Source of the DNA: Lingula anatina
Lineage: Eukaryota; Brachiopoda; Lingulata; Lingulida; Lingulidae
Reading direction: 5' to 3'
Length of the DNA: 64,000 nucleotides
NCBI RefSeq assembly: GCF_001039355.2
Contig: NW_019775436.1
Span: 349,617-413,616 of the forward strand
The position numbers and the translations under genes are program-made. The notes beneath the pieces were generated by a model that did no database searches, was not told the origin of the DNA, and saw only the letters and a program-made list of their open reading frames with translations. This document shows, one piece after another, positions 10,556 to 24,700 of this stretch (its first letter is position 1; each line of letters starts with the position of its first letter).

Positions 10556-11514
10556 CAATTTAGTATTAGTATCTTGGTAATACTTTTTGTATTTTTTTAA
10601 CTTATACTTCTGAATTTGGTCAAACCTAAAACAACATGCTTTATTGTAGAGAGACTACAATCAAGCTGTTGCTCACGGTAGCTAGACATAAACTAGATTT
10701 CAGATAAACCAAGCGAGAGCGAAGCTGCACAACTCACGCCGCCTTGGTAAATCAGGTAAATTCAGACGACGGAAAAAATATTTGTCCAAAACAATTTTAC
10801 ATACTGCCTTTGAATTGACAAATTTCGACTCTATATACGGACACATTTCTAATCCATAGTAGCTTCATTACCGACCTAAAGAGCAATACGATAAATAGTT
10901 CAATATGTAAGCTCTAATTGTGGTAGTTATTAAAGCCCTTTTTTATGTCGTAGGCTCTATTCAGGTACACTTGGCCTATGGCAGAATCAGACATAGCTTG
11001 TTCGGCAGAACAGATACCTCACGCCAATACGCTAGAACCCAGAGTGATGCGCACAGTCTTTACCTCGAAACTCGGGGTGAAATTCCAGTCCTCGTCAAAA
11101 TCCCTTTAACTTGAAAAACATATAACCTTGCACGGGGGTTCAGAGGTTTGCGTCAGGCCTTCGCGCTCAGATCCGCTATTAGTTAGCGATAATCTTGGCC
11201 CAATCGCATTAGTTTTGCCAAGAGTGATGTAGATTGGGTTCAATTCCCGGTAATAGCGTGACAGGAACCCAAGCGCCTTGTTATTAGAGGCAATATCTGA
11301 TCTCATCTTCTCGAGGGAATGAGCACGTGCTGTCGGGAGAGGGTAGGGACTGCACGGAGCGATACGGCGATGAAGTGACACACGAGGCGGCGAGGTCGAT
11401 AAATCATTGAACTTCTACGTGCGGCGGTGCACGAGACCAGACGAACTGGTTTAGACGGGGCTCGGCACGGTAAAAGTCGCTGGCCGGTTTCCACTTACAC
11501 TGCCTGTAGTGAGA

Positions 11515-11522
11515 TTCTCTCT

Positions 11523-11578
<56 letters not shown>
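11515..11578. repeat. Compound microsatellite (CT)(GT)(GA)
   Basis: CT, then GT, then GA dinucleotide runs in uninterrupted succession. Frames coding for His-Thr runs here are artefacts. Confidence 0.97.
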
Positions 11579-11579
<1 letters not shown>

Positions 11580-13850
11580 GAGCATTTTTCTCCACAGAAT
11601 ACTAATTGTTTTGTTTTCTATTTGGTGAAAGCCAGCCACCTAGGTGAAGTCTGTCTGTGTGTGCATATGTCACGTGCGAGTAAAGATACATGTTCACGTA
11701 TGTCATTTGGCCTACTTCATTACTCCCAGATGAAGATTGCTTACAACGAAGAAAAACAGAATAAGTCTGGGAACTGTCCTTAGAAGAGAATCTGATGATA
11801 CTATTTGAAATGAATTACAAAGAATTCCCTTGTATTTTTTTCGTTGAAGAGCATTGGATGCAAAAGATAGTAGCTGACCGCAAAAAAAAAAATGAAAAAT
11901 GGTTTACCGTTTAACGATGAAAAAATCTGATTTATCCAATTGCTCATTAGTATTCTTATGATTTTTGCTTTAAAATTTTTCCAAGAAATGTATTTTGATC
12001 GTGCTCTTGATTCGGTTATTTTACCTAAATCACAATTTAAAAACCGCCTTTCGCAGGAAATAGGAGAGGGGTTGTTAAACTTACATTACCAGCAAAGTTT
12101 TTTCATTTGTTTGAACATGTAGGTTGAACTAAAATAGATAGACAGTAACGTTGCACATTTAACCATACATGTAGTAGCGCGTTCAGAGAGATTTTGAGAT
12201 CGTAAGGAGAATGAATTTTCAAGAACTATCATATCACATCTGGGATCTGGCATCACAGGAGAAAATTATAACTCTTTGCTTAAATATGTTTAGAAACACT
12301 ACTTCACTAATCGAATAATATATCGTATGTCTCACACCACTGATGGTGATGGTACTGGGTATAGGATATTCTCTCCATCATCCCGTGTTTCTGTATTTCC
12401 AGCCAGTCCATTTTCTCTTAGCCAATCTCGTATTCGTCCCCTGGCCGCAGCTAATATAATCGTGAGTTCGGTTTTGAAACACGCCACATTCTCGTTTTAT
12501 GAACCTAATCAATTGCAAAACGAGATTATTTTGATACTGAATACGCCGCCAGCTCTTCTGAGGCTGTCACGGCTTGCGGAATAAGGGCAATGAACTCCTG
12601 ATCCACAGACGGACGAATTATTTTTCCCCATATTTTACCCTCGTGTTACAACCAAGCTGCTGAACGTTTCCATGTATCTTTCAGGTATACTGTATATATT
12701 ATGTTATAGGCCTATTTAATAAATATGCCCTGATTGTAAAGTAGCTCTAAATTATTTTAAATAATATTTATTTATTTATTCAAAACAGTGGGGCTGTATC
12801 ATGAATTCTCTCTTCTTCCTCTTCTGACAAGATAGTTAGGTCTCACTGGAATCGCTGGAAACACTCCTCTTAATTAGATTTTCACAGATTTTCGTAGATA
12901 ACAGTAAATATTTTACAATTTAGTAAGGAACTGTTAGGTCTATCCTTTTCTGTACGTAAGAGAGATTAATGCTAATATCCCTTAATTGAGCAATCTGTCA
13001 ACACAAATCGAGGGACTTGTCTTTGAAGAGACGGCTTGTGAGATCTTGGATCGAAAAAGAACAAAATAACGATTTTTTTTTGGTGTCCTTTACAACACAT
13101 TAGCACTTTAAGACCAACATTAAATCGCGATAAAATTATTTTCCTAAGATCACAGTTTGCACTTAACTTAAGCTAAGGAAAATGTTGCATGTCACCTTTG
13201 GAAAATGTATTTTTACAGGGGTGTCATTTTCATAAAAGGATGTAAAATACATATGAGGTAAACAAGACGACAACACCATATACAGTAGCCCATTAACTGT
13301 AAATCAATTCACGTGCGTATGCACCAATATCTTGTGTAAACGCACGTGTATTAACTGTAAAACAATTCACGTACGTGCATATGCACAAGTCATTTGTGTG
13401 AGCGTATGTGCAGAAAGTAGAAATATATACCCGCTCTTTTACACTGTAATTATGATTCGTGGAAGAAAAAAAAAGCAAAAGAAATGCAGACAAACTTTCG
13501 GCGATTGCATTTTTTCTCGTTTTTTTTCCTATTCGTTCCCTTCAAAAAAAAAAAAAAAGCGCAAAGCATTGAACCCATTGGCTCAGTTGGCTGAGTAGGC
13601 AGATAAATCCGCATATCGATGTGTTGCGTCCAATATCGTTTCTTTGCAAGCTCATAAATTTACGAAGGATTTCAACAAAAAAGCACGGTGGGACTTACAA
13701 AGAGGTCTCACTGCGCACCAGACGATAAAATTCCTCATTAATCGTCGCCTGATAAAAATGCCTTCAGCCGCGTTCACACTTGAGTTGTGTCGGCGTACCT
13801 TAATACGAACCATCCCAGCAGGCTGTCTTGGGACGGTGTTGAGGAACAGA

Positions 13851-14050
13851 GTCTGCCCTGGGCTCATTCCCAATGAAAGAATAGTTCTACGTAGATCGAC
13901 CCAACTTCTCGGGGACTCTGCCCTGGGCTCATTCCCAATGAAAGAATAGTTCTATGTAGATCGACCCAACTTCTCGGGGACTCTGCCCTGGGCTCATTCC
14001 CAATGAAAGAATAGTTCTACGTAGATCGACCCAACTTCGCGGGGACTTTC
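13851..14050. repeat. 65-bp tandem repeat, three copies
   Basis: The unit gccctgggctcattcccaat... through gatcgacccaacttctcgggg occurs three times with a period of exactly 65 bp, starting near 13851, 13916 and 13981. There are only a few mismatches. The unit resembles a transposon terminus followed by subterminal tgaatacaatcagattaac at 14051-14069. Confidence 0.93.
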
Positions 14051-15403
14051 GCTGAATACAATCAGATTAACAGATTAACACTTCACTTCTTGGAGTTGAG
14101 AAGAATGCAGAAAAGCTGGTGGTGATATGAATACGTTGGAAACAAGAAAATCCGTGTTTATCTGATTGCGGAGTTGGACCGATGTACTAAGAGTGACAGT
14201 TTTATTGGGAATTGCCCCTTAGATTATTATGCCCTCTGGGCACAGGGGTCTCTGTTTTCTAGTCTGTTTCAGAATTGGAGGAATAGATTGCTTGCTTGGT
14301 ATCTCATTTTAAATGGATTGCCACCAATTTGTATTTGGGTAAACTTTAAATTCAAGACTAATAGTTAAGACCAATAAACATGCTAATGTTTTTACAATCG
14401 CCTGTTGATCTGGGTCGGATCCAACTTAGGTGGGACCATCTTCAGTGGAAACGCGGCATTAGATTCATTTCCGTTGTAATTTGGACGCCATAAACAGAGA
14501 TGGACTGATTTCCTGACTGGGGGGGAAAAAACAGAGGATGTCGCATGTTGCTTTTTACCGCCTTGATTCACTGCACGGCGTTCATGTCGTCTGCTGCCGA
14601 GAGCGCTTTAAGATCAATATCCGTGTCTTTCTAAACACGCACGCACACCTCTCTGTTTACTGCCGACGGAGCCACTCCGCGCCCGGCCAACCCTTGCCCG
14701 CGTGCCAGACGCCGCTCCGCACCGACAGCGACGTCTCCAGTTTAACAGTGCATACAGCCTCGACGTGTCCGGGTAAAAAACGTGAACCACAATTATCAGT
14801 GGCTCGTACAGAGAAAAGTTGAGCTAAGCGCGGCCAAGCACATTTATGCAGGTAAAGGTAGCTGATGTGCGTCAAACACTGCCTGGGTGGAGGAAAAGAG
14901 AGAAAAAACAGCTCCTGGTCCTTAATTATATATAGAGAGTTTTCCACTCCCCCTACTGCCCTAAGCCAAGGCCTCCATCATCGCTTTCATTATCCCTTCG
15001 TTCCGCTTGACTCGCAGGGGTCATTCACCGGCAGCGTGAAACATTTAATGGGATACGGAGGCGGCAGGGTATCAAAAGCGAAGTTCAGGCCGGCAGTCGT
15101 GCCTCTCGGCACGACAATACCGCGGTTTGTTTGGTTTAGTGAGCCAGACGGAATGCTGACCTTTGACCTCAGAGTGCGTCACGCGCTGTCGTCTCTCGCT
15201 GTACACTAGGCCGGGCACACAAGGAAGCGTCGCAATCGGCTCAGTGAGGTCGCCGCCGCGAGATCGCCTACACGGTGGAGTGACTTAACGCGAAATAAAT
15301 TTATAAGAAAATTATAAGGAAAAAAAATAAGACGAGAAATACAAGCGCTGCTCCGCGGTGAGGACAGGTGTAAAGAACAAGGTGGAAGAAAAACGTGATA
15401 AAA

Positions 15404-15778
15404 ATGTCGAGTAGGAGGGGAGATATTTTCTCGGGAAATTACTCCTTCGGCCCCGAGCTACGTGCCGAACTCGAGGAGTACCTTCAGCCTATCTACAAGG
15501 ACGGGGAGATGCTACTGGAGGTTGAATGCGGTGAAAACCGCGGACTTATGTACGTTTCTCGGCTGTGCCAGGGAAGCAAGGGCCCCTGTGTTTACTTTCA
15601 AGAAACCTGGCTCACGCCGAATGAGTTTCAGTACATCAGCGGCAGGGAGACCGCCAAGGACTGGAAGAGGTCAATCCGACACAAGGGACGGAGTATCAAA
15701 CTGCTGCTGACCAAGGGGATTTTGTCTGTGCACCCGTCAACGTGCGATTGTGAAGGCTGTCGAATTAGTTCACCCGTG
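15404..15778 (+). CDS. SAMD11: SAMD11 homologue, exon 1 (SAND domain)
   Basis: Codes residues 1-125. The Met has A at -3 and follows an in-frame TAA at 15371-15373. SAND features are VECGENRGLMYV, the TPNEF block, KDWK at 85-88, and a Cys pair region CDCEGC at 114-119. KDWK is the DNA-contact motif of SAND proteins such as DEAF1 and GMEB. The donor GTG|GTAAGT at 15779 leaves phase 0. A coding or non-coding exon further upstream cannot be excluded. Confidence 0.92.
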
Positions 15779-18700
15779 GTAAGTACACTGCTCGAACGTG
15801 TTCCGTCAGTGCAAATGACGATTTGAATGTTTGTGTGATTGTTTGTTTGTTTATTTTGAATACAGGCCATTGGAATTTCATATATTGGTGTTATAATCTT
15901 GGTGAGACACTGAAAAAATTGTGTAGATAGACATGAGGAGGGTTAACTTCATTTGGAAATTTTATTAACCAGTATACGATCTCTCTCTCTCTCTCTCTCT
16001 CTCATTTACGAAAAGGAAATGATCTAGTAATCTATACCACTCTCATAAGAGGCGTCCCCTCCTACATCAATTCACCATAGTTAAGATGGTGTTAAGCACC
16101 GATAGCATCACGCTACGGGTTACCTGCGGCGGTGCCTCGGACGGTTAAAATCAAGACCGTACCCGACGACGACAAGCCTCGGGACCTATTATTACTCTCG
16201 GTGCGTGTCGATGTCATGAAATACGATAGCGTTCATACGGGCGGGAAGACCTGACGCGAAAACGCACTCTCCTATCGCGTAGCAAAATAGAGGTATGTCT
16301 TGCCTTCCACGATCGTTTATTTAGTTAGGGTGTCGGCAATTTCTGAAAGCCGCCTCTCCGCCTCCGCCAGTTAACCGTTTTCCCGAGCTTGAATGTATTT
16401 CCCACACGATATCATTACAGGTAGAGTTTCACGTAAATATGGCGAGGTGCCGTGTACCTGGTATGGGGCGGTCTTTTATTAAGCGAGGCGGGCGTGTGTG
16501 GACATTCTTAATACTTACCACGTTCGCAAAATAGTCCCTTCAGCAGTGTTACGTAGGGGCGGTGTTTCCGTAGGGCAAAATTGCTAAAATATCCTGTTTT
16601 ATTTTAAATAACTAATAATGAAAACAATAATAATAATTTAAGTTCAAATTATCCGATGTAGAATATAAACTGGACAGCCAAGATGAGGTCATGTTTGAGT
16701 CGAAAGGTGTGAAGAAATTACGTCACCGTGGCAGTGGAAAGAGCCCTGCTACGACGTATATTTCCACACCTTTTCATTGTTCTGTGGAAGCTGTTATTCC
16801 GCGATAAATCGCACTAACTCAAAGCACACAGCGCGAACGGACGCGGCGGCACAACGGGGCTTAAAGCAAATAAACATTTATCTTCATAATCACGTTTTCC
16901 GCTCATAATCGCCCGTGCTTGGCCGGTAACAAAGCTAGGCGGGCAACTGGGGGGAACAAGACAGCGCGTAATCCTCTTACCTCGCACGTGCGGCCCGTCG
17001 CGTTCAGTGTTGTGCTAAAGGATATGCCCTTATCCGGCCTTTAAAAGACCCTTTTAAAAGACCCCATCTGGGAGATTCCGGCCGGATAGTACTACCGTGA
17101 GATGTATATGTGTTTATAAGACCGGAACCGGTTAAGTCCCGTAAATTTTTGCCCGGTTATTCCCGCGGATATTGGACACCATGGGAGGGAGAAGATTACA
17201 TAAAATGCAGCGCGTCGAGGAATAAATTAACCGACACCAAATACACTCTCTCAATTTCATTTATTCACATACTATCAGAAAAAATCGTAAACTCTTATTG
17301 ATATTATGTTTATTATTATTCTAGAATTACACTAATTAGACTAAAAGAACAATTTTGCCATAAAATGATAAGTTTATTTGTAACTGGACATGATGAGCGA
17401 GCTCAAAATACATATTGATAGCAAAACAAATAGTAATTTGGGCATATTTGAGGCTATAAAGTTTAAAGCATATTACTATTATATCAAAACACACCCAAAA
17501 AATGTGACACGAACTTGGGATCGGTTGGAAATAAGGTGCATTAAAATTAAGCGAAATGGAGTATTTTCCAAGCCTAGTTGAAGTGAAACGTGAACTCAAT
17601 TTACAATTTATCATATATGAGATGTATGTGACTCCGTGTAAATAGTGCACTTACTGATATATGGACACTGCCCACGGATAATGGCATTTTCATCGATTTC
17701 TACGTATATAGTAATATTCTGGGACAGCGGCTCAGAAACCCCAAAATGAAACATTTAGTGCTCGGTTAAGTGTAAAATACATTTATCATGCTATAACGTA
17801 CGTGGGTCACCCAAGGTGTAGAAAACGTATTACTATGTCACGTTTAAGTGTGTTTTCTCTCCACTTAATAAAACAGAAATAAACATTTACATTGTTCAGA
17901 GAGTGCTCACCTTTAAGCTGAAAATTATTCAATGACATAACAATTCTTCACGTAATCCGCTTTTGGTCTGCTTGTAATGTTATGGCAGGCGGCTCTTAGA
18001 ATTTATTAGAAGCAATTTCCAGCAAGCAAGCTTTTTGGCTTGGGTGGTATGCATTTAATCGTATAGAAGGCGTTTTTTCAGTGGGAGCAGTCGGAAGCTC
18101 TTGTAAAAACTTTTAAAGGCAACGCGGCGCCGTATGTGGTTGCACAAACGTTTATCAATGACAAGATGGCCGCCTCAAAAGTGCACTTTCCGTAGATACT
18201 TCAACTGCTGAGACGAATATCCTTTTTTTGAGTTTACTACGTCCAAGTCAAACTTCGGCAGTGAGGAAACATTATAAATTAGACGCCGGTGATTAGAAGG
18301 GCAGCTTCCGTAACTGAACGGCGTGTGCGACGCCCTCCTTTTCCTCCGTTGTTTTAGGTGGTAGCGGCTGGGTTCTTTTTTTTTTTTTTTTGTGTTGGTT
18401 ATAATGCATACGGCACTGTGTGTACGTGCGTGCTAGAGACAGAGAGAGAGAGAGAGGGGGGGGGGAGGGGGGCTTTGACAAAACCTCAAAGTATATATTT
18501 GAACGAATCACGTGCCAAAATAATGCCCAGTGCTTATGATAGTTTAATGACCAAACCGTGCATTGAACTCGTTTTATCTCACTAGATTATCCATTCACGT
18601 ACAGCATATAAAACACCCCGTATCATTCAAGTAGTAGTACTATATACTATTGTTTAGCTCTATATACATACATTTTAAGGAAATAAAAAGAAAAGGAATA

Positions 18701-21700
18701 ACAAACGAACTCAAATTAAACTTTAGTACAAATGACGTTCATGCTAATAAATTGTCCCATCCTATATCAAAGGGGACATTTTTGATAAACCAGTGATCAT
18801 GAGCTCCCTCGGGCCCGCACGTTTCGCGTGTCACGTTCGCCCGATGTTACGCATTGCGGGACGCTTAGGAGATAGAGCTCGCAGCCGGTAACTGTTTACG
18901 TCGGAGCTTGTCTGTGTCGCGACCTTTCAGCATCGGTGCAGTAGCGGTGCACATTTTATCTGCAGAAATATTTGAAGACAAATTTAAGCTGCGCTACATT
19001 TAATCAATCAAACTGAAAAGAGAAATTGGCGATGAAACTTTTGGAGTTTTAAGGAGTATGACGATTTTAAAGTGTTGATTAAGATTTACTAGCTTTGCTT
19101 ATGTCACAATATGTTATTACAAATTGACAATTTTCCAATCATACAAAATTGCCGTAGTAAGCGACGTGGTATTTCCTTTGTTTAATTTCCTGTTCACTAC
19201 CACCCCTCCCCCCCCACCCCATTTTCAATCACCCATTGTTTGTCCCGATGTGCATACTAATTAATATAGGATTGACTTTAAGATAAAAAACAACAACAAC
19301 AACAACAAAAAATAGAAGAATAGAATAGAAAAACACTTCGATATACGTCAGCAAAGGAATCGGTAGGTCATATCGTTGTTTGTTTGGATTTTTGTTTACG
19401 CCTAAAATCAGCCGTCGTCACTTTCGTTGGTTGTTGTATGTTGTATGCATGTATGTTGATAGCAAAAAAAGGGAAAAGAATAATGTTAAAAGAAATGCTA
19501 ATGCAAAAAGGTGTCTGTCAATTGAAACCGAATGATGACCAATATGAAGTACGTGTGGATTTGAATGAAAACGAGTTCACGCGAAATGGAGATCACAGGA
19601 ACAGGAGGTAAGATGCGGATATTTAAAATAAATTATCCGTAAACTCGTTGTAACGAATTCGTAGTTGATGTATCAAATAGGTCGTAATGGGCTAGGCCAT
19701 TTTATAAAGAATGACCCCTGAAGGAAAGGCGAGGGGAGTAAAAGAGACGGAGGAGAGGAGGGGTCGTGCAATAACCACTTTACTATCAATACCAGGTCAA
19801 AGTGACTTCCACAAATTGCTCGTTTATATATCTTTATATGCATTTCACTGACTTAAATAGACAGTTTACTTTTATGGGTTCACAAATGCGTCCTGGGTAT
19901 GCCCTTTTCGTCCTAACTGGACGAAAGAGTGGAATCTGCACTTGAGGGTCCCTTCATACCCGTGCCAAACTTACTCCGTCAGTCGACTGAAACACGTCAT
20001 TTGACGTCACCCGTCAACCGGGAGGCTTATTTTGACGATACGCTGGGCGTCTTTATAGTATGAATGGCGACTTGAAATGGCGCATTTTAAACAAAGTTTC
20101 GGTTTCGGTTCACAGTTTGCAGCTTGTAATAACAGCACCACATTTATTCCTCAAGGACACAATGGAATTTTGCTTTTGCTGTTCTTCCTCTCTTCTCTCT
20201 GCAAAATATTTTGATGAATTTACCGTTCGATGTTATAATGAAACGGCCGTGAGTTACAGCACGATCTGCCTCGTTCTCGCCGACTCTCTAGCCAGGTGCA
20301 GCATTTATTGTTCGAAATAGCTGGGTTATGTCAGAAATCAGTTTATGTTAGCTGCTATTGAATTGGAGGATAGGAGCCGTGAGCTGACCGTGCCTGAATA
20401 CTTGTTTTGTTTTTACATATATATGTGAAGTAACTGCAAATAAAAAACTGATAATCACTATGGCATAAGGTGGGTCATGCAAAAAACGCCAGCATATATC
20501 AATAACGCCATTAATTAATGGGAAAAATTGGACTGCGTCGTTTCTTTACGGTCGAAGACGCAAACGTGACGATTGTCTGACTTTCCGGTGCACCGTGACA
20601 GAAATGAACGCTCGTCACGCGCCAACCACCACAGTGATGCATATTTATTGGGGAAATTTGCCGCAGTAACGTGAAAGTCACGTATTACCCGACAAAACGA
20701 CTGTTCCCTCTTTGAGCGTGTTTTACTGACACTAAATGGCGATTATGACAATATGAAGAAATGGCAATTTTTCGTAGAAACTTAAGAAGTATATCAAGTT
20801 GTTTTCATCTCAACTGTTTTCATTTTCGTTTTAAAATTCCCAATTTTAGAAAGTCGATCGCGTCTCCACATTCTTATTTTATTGGTTCCTCTTATATTAA
20901 TTTTTAGAAAAGTTAAAAAGAAACATCGGGCGTGGCCCTGTAATAATGCTGAAATACAAATAGCGACACTGTAATTGTATTATCATTATATGTTGCTCTG
21001 GGGAAATCTCCCAGGCACGGTATAAATTTCACTTGCACCTACGTGCGGAGACGATGATCGGATGTTTGTGCATGCGTAAATGTCGACAGGCGTCAGAGCG
21101 AGAAGCGGGACGCTCGTGCGTCAGGACCTGAGCGACGAGGATTGGATGAAGCCTCCGAACGTGACTTTCCTCAGACAAAGGAGAAGCGAGATCCGCCTGG
21201 CCTGGCGACGCAGTTATTCACGCGCGTTATGCAGAAACTCGGCATTTTGGGTCGGCGCGGGTGAGGAAAGAGCACGCTTCGGGACCCTTGGAACGCCATA
21301 TCAGATGAGATGAATGGAATTTGACTTTTTTTTTCATTGAAGACACTCAGCGCGTCAACAGTCGAAAGATTTGAAAAGTGTATTTAGACAAAAGTTGTAG
21401 GAAAAAAATTACTCAATCGTGTTTGTTGGAGTGTACTTTTTATTTCTCTTTGTCGTTAATCCAACCCCGACACTGCATACGAAAGTTTTAGGAATATGCA
21501 CTAGGTTAGCGACTCATCATAATAACGACCATTTATCATCTCCAAGTATAGAAATCTAAACTATTAATGTCCCATACATGCATAGAATTAGTGCTCCCCG
21601 CTAGATACCGCGCGCTCGACACGTCGTCCCTGTCACCTTATTGCACTCTTCCAGCGCGGGGACGGCCCTGATGACGTCATTGCGGGGTTAAATGACGAGT

Positions 21701-24700
21701 GATGGTACTGCAGCCCAGTGTAACAGGAATGGTAGTCCTAGGAATGGAAGTCCGGGGTCCCACGTGATTAGTACAGGTTAGAGTTAGTCGGAGTATTGGG
21801 GTTAGTATATAAGACAAATGTCACCTGTACAAAGTAATGGGAAGCGGATTACGGTTCCTGGCGGACTACCATTCTTGTCACACAGGTCGTCATATACCTG
21901 TTGTGGGAGTGCTGGTGTTTGTTAATGATGTCAGCGGCCCTGCTCGAGCACCCTGAGTTTTGAGGCGAGGATGGTGATTTTGTAAACTGATTAGAACTTC
22001 TCCACGGACCGGTTTCGCGAAATATCTCGAGACTAGAATTTGAGACTAAAATAAAAAAAAAAAAAAAATCAGTCCTCTTTGCCCTAAGATAAAAAAAATA
22101 TATCACCAATAATAGTCCACTTATGTGAAATGTTGCGCCTTTTTTTAAAGGGAAAGCAAGAAATTGTAACTAGTTTAAACCAGTGGTTTATCATCTGCCC
22201 ATTTGTCATCTTGAATCGAAACCTAAGGGTGGATGATCGAATCGCATTAGCTAGTGCGGTCTAACTCATTCTGAACGGCCTCTTAATTTTTTCTTATATT
22301 TCCTCTTCCTCCATAAGATATTGATAAGTCTTATGCTTAGTCTGCATAGCGGGTCCTTTTATCGGGACTGTGACATCGATGCACGTGATGTTTACGTCAT
22401 GATGACGTCAGACGCGCACTGACACTTAAAATGTAGCCTTAAAATTTCGGGTGTTTGGCGGAGGCTCTGTAGAACATTAAGCTATCCAAGAGAGTTCTTT
22501 ACAGAGACTTCTCTTTGTTTTATTTTGTTTTCATTATTTTCTTTATCCAGATTTTATGGTTTTGGCAAAGTACAGGGTACCCATTACTTAATCGTTTAAA
22601 TGTTGGTTTTTTTAATGTCGGATTTAAGAATTAAAGAAAATAAAGAGGAATAAAAAGATGCAGCAAAAAAAAAAAGATTTAGATGCTAATCACAAATTTA
22701 ACCTAACCGGGTTAACCAAGAGAAAAAGAATCAAAAAGACAATTAACAGTTCAGATGATATCAAAGACGGACAGACAACGTGTATGTAGCAGTGATAAAA
22801 TAAATATAAAGTGGGAAGTCAACATCAGATTTTGCGGTATTGAGGTCGTCGTTATGTGAGTGTTTCAGACCGTAACCAGTACGTTAGTTTGGTCTTCGGT
22901 GTGGTGGTGCGGCACTATTGTCTCACCCGCCAAGACCTTGTGTTCTGAATATTAAAACGTAACTTACAAGTCATTGACCTTATTTTATGGAAAGAAGCAT
23001 CGTGTCAAAACCACCAATTTGCATGTGGATTCAAGAGGCAAGTGCGAGATTGATATGCCGCCCGTTATATGTGCTGTGGCCTTTCTCCACTGCGGACTTT
23101 CTTTGGGCGTTTTCATTTAATCTTCCTTCTTATTGTATTTCTTTTGGGTAAGCAAATTTATAAATTTTTTCTGTTTTTTTTTTTATTTTACTTTATTTTA
23201 TTCTTTACAATTTATATTCTCTCCCCCTCTCGTTTTTTCTTTTTTTGTATATCTTTCTTTATTATGAATATCGAATGGCATAAAACAAAATTAATTTATT
23301 ATACAAAAACAAAAAAAAAAAAAAAAAAAAATATGCTGAAACGCCAACCCTTATCAATCTTTAAGATAATGTGAACACAAATTTCTCATATTAGTCAAGC
23401 GACTGGATATATTAGCCAAATTTAATGTTAAAAAAATGTTTTTGACCATTGAAACAAATAAAGGTTTTTGCGAAATCGAAATACTTAACGTTTTATTTAT
23501 CCAAACCAGAGTCTGTTAAGCATTTGGCTGAAATTTACAGAGGCTGACATTGCGTCTTGTTTCATGAAAGGTATTAGAAGAGATTTTTTTGTCTTAATTA
23601 GAATGATTTTTTTTTATTGAGGTGGAAAATATTACTTGAATGTGTAGTTTAAAAAGACATGATAATTTAGGCTTCAAAGAGATTATTAAATTGAGGAAAT
23701 CACGTAAGGTTATTTCATTTATTGACGCCTTCTCAGCTTTCACCTTGCCAGACGACAGTCAGGGTAGGCGGCCGGACATAACAAGACTGGACGCATGAGA
23801 GCAAACGTCACCTCGTATTAACATATCTATGGGTCATTTCGACGGTCGTCTGCTTGTGGAAGATGAAGAAACGTGCGGAATTCCACGTCGAAAATTGAAT
23901 CAGTTCCGTCTGGGGAGGCGACTGAGGAAATCCGTTAACGAGAAACCCTGGCACAAGTCCGTTCACCTCGTGACATTGTATGAAGTGCAGTAAGTTCGCC
24001 GTGGTTGAAATGCTTACGCGTCCCCGTGACTCATACCACTCTGGTGCTGTTTTATAACTATCAAGATAATCCAAGTCCGTCAACATAGGCCTACTCTTTA
24101 GACTTCAGATCTTAAGAACGAATTTATATCATTATTTATATGTGCTTTTATTTTTATTACAACTTCTTCAAATTAAGGTCGACATTTTTGTTACTAATTG
24201 GTTAGCGAACACTAAGTAAAAATGGCAAAATTTTCAAAGATTGCTGAACTTTGAATTTTGACATTTTTGGGTGATAATGTTGTGAAATTCTTAAAAGGTT
24301 TGGCAGATAATTATTAGCAATTTGTTAAAAAGTTTTGCTTTTCGGTCAAACAAACTTTGCATCATTTATTTAAAAAAAACTGGAACAATTTATCTTTATA
24401 TATTTCATTGAAAAATAACATTGATAATAAAATAGAATATAAAGAACTACCTCTGCTCACTTGACAAATTGATGAATTTCAACCATCCTCTCTCCCCCGT
24501 GAAGAGGGGGGGAAAAGAAAATGGAATGCTGGAAAAAAAACTGGCAATTAAACCCGCGGTGTACAATTTACATACTTGATTTCTGGGAGCATGAGAAGGC
24601 AGCCATTATAGAAAAAAGGGTGACAATAAAACGGTGGAGATTTTTATTTCAGACGGACAAGAGTGCACCAGAACCTACTGGTTTGTATTGGGTACGTTTA

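Larger units (their letters stand above)
8033..15403. other. Intergenic region rich in MITEs; no protein gene seen
   Basis: Apart from the listed MITEs, microsatellites and tandem repeat, I cannot support a gene here. A GC-rich patch lies at about 9300-9540 and another at 14560-15300, the latter probably the promoter side of the SAMD11-like gene. Frames at 9347-9676, 12327-12584 and 14538-15209 show no family I recognise. Confidence 0.55.

Noticed and set aside
11404-11639. Frames with His-Thr runs
   Set aside because: Translation of the CT/GT/GA microsatellite.
13577-13610. tRNA-like A box (tggctcagttgg)
   Set aside because: No B box or cloverleaf follows; probably chance or an old SINE head.
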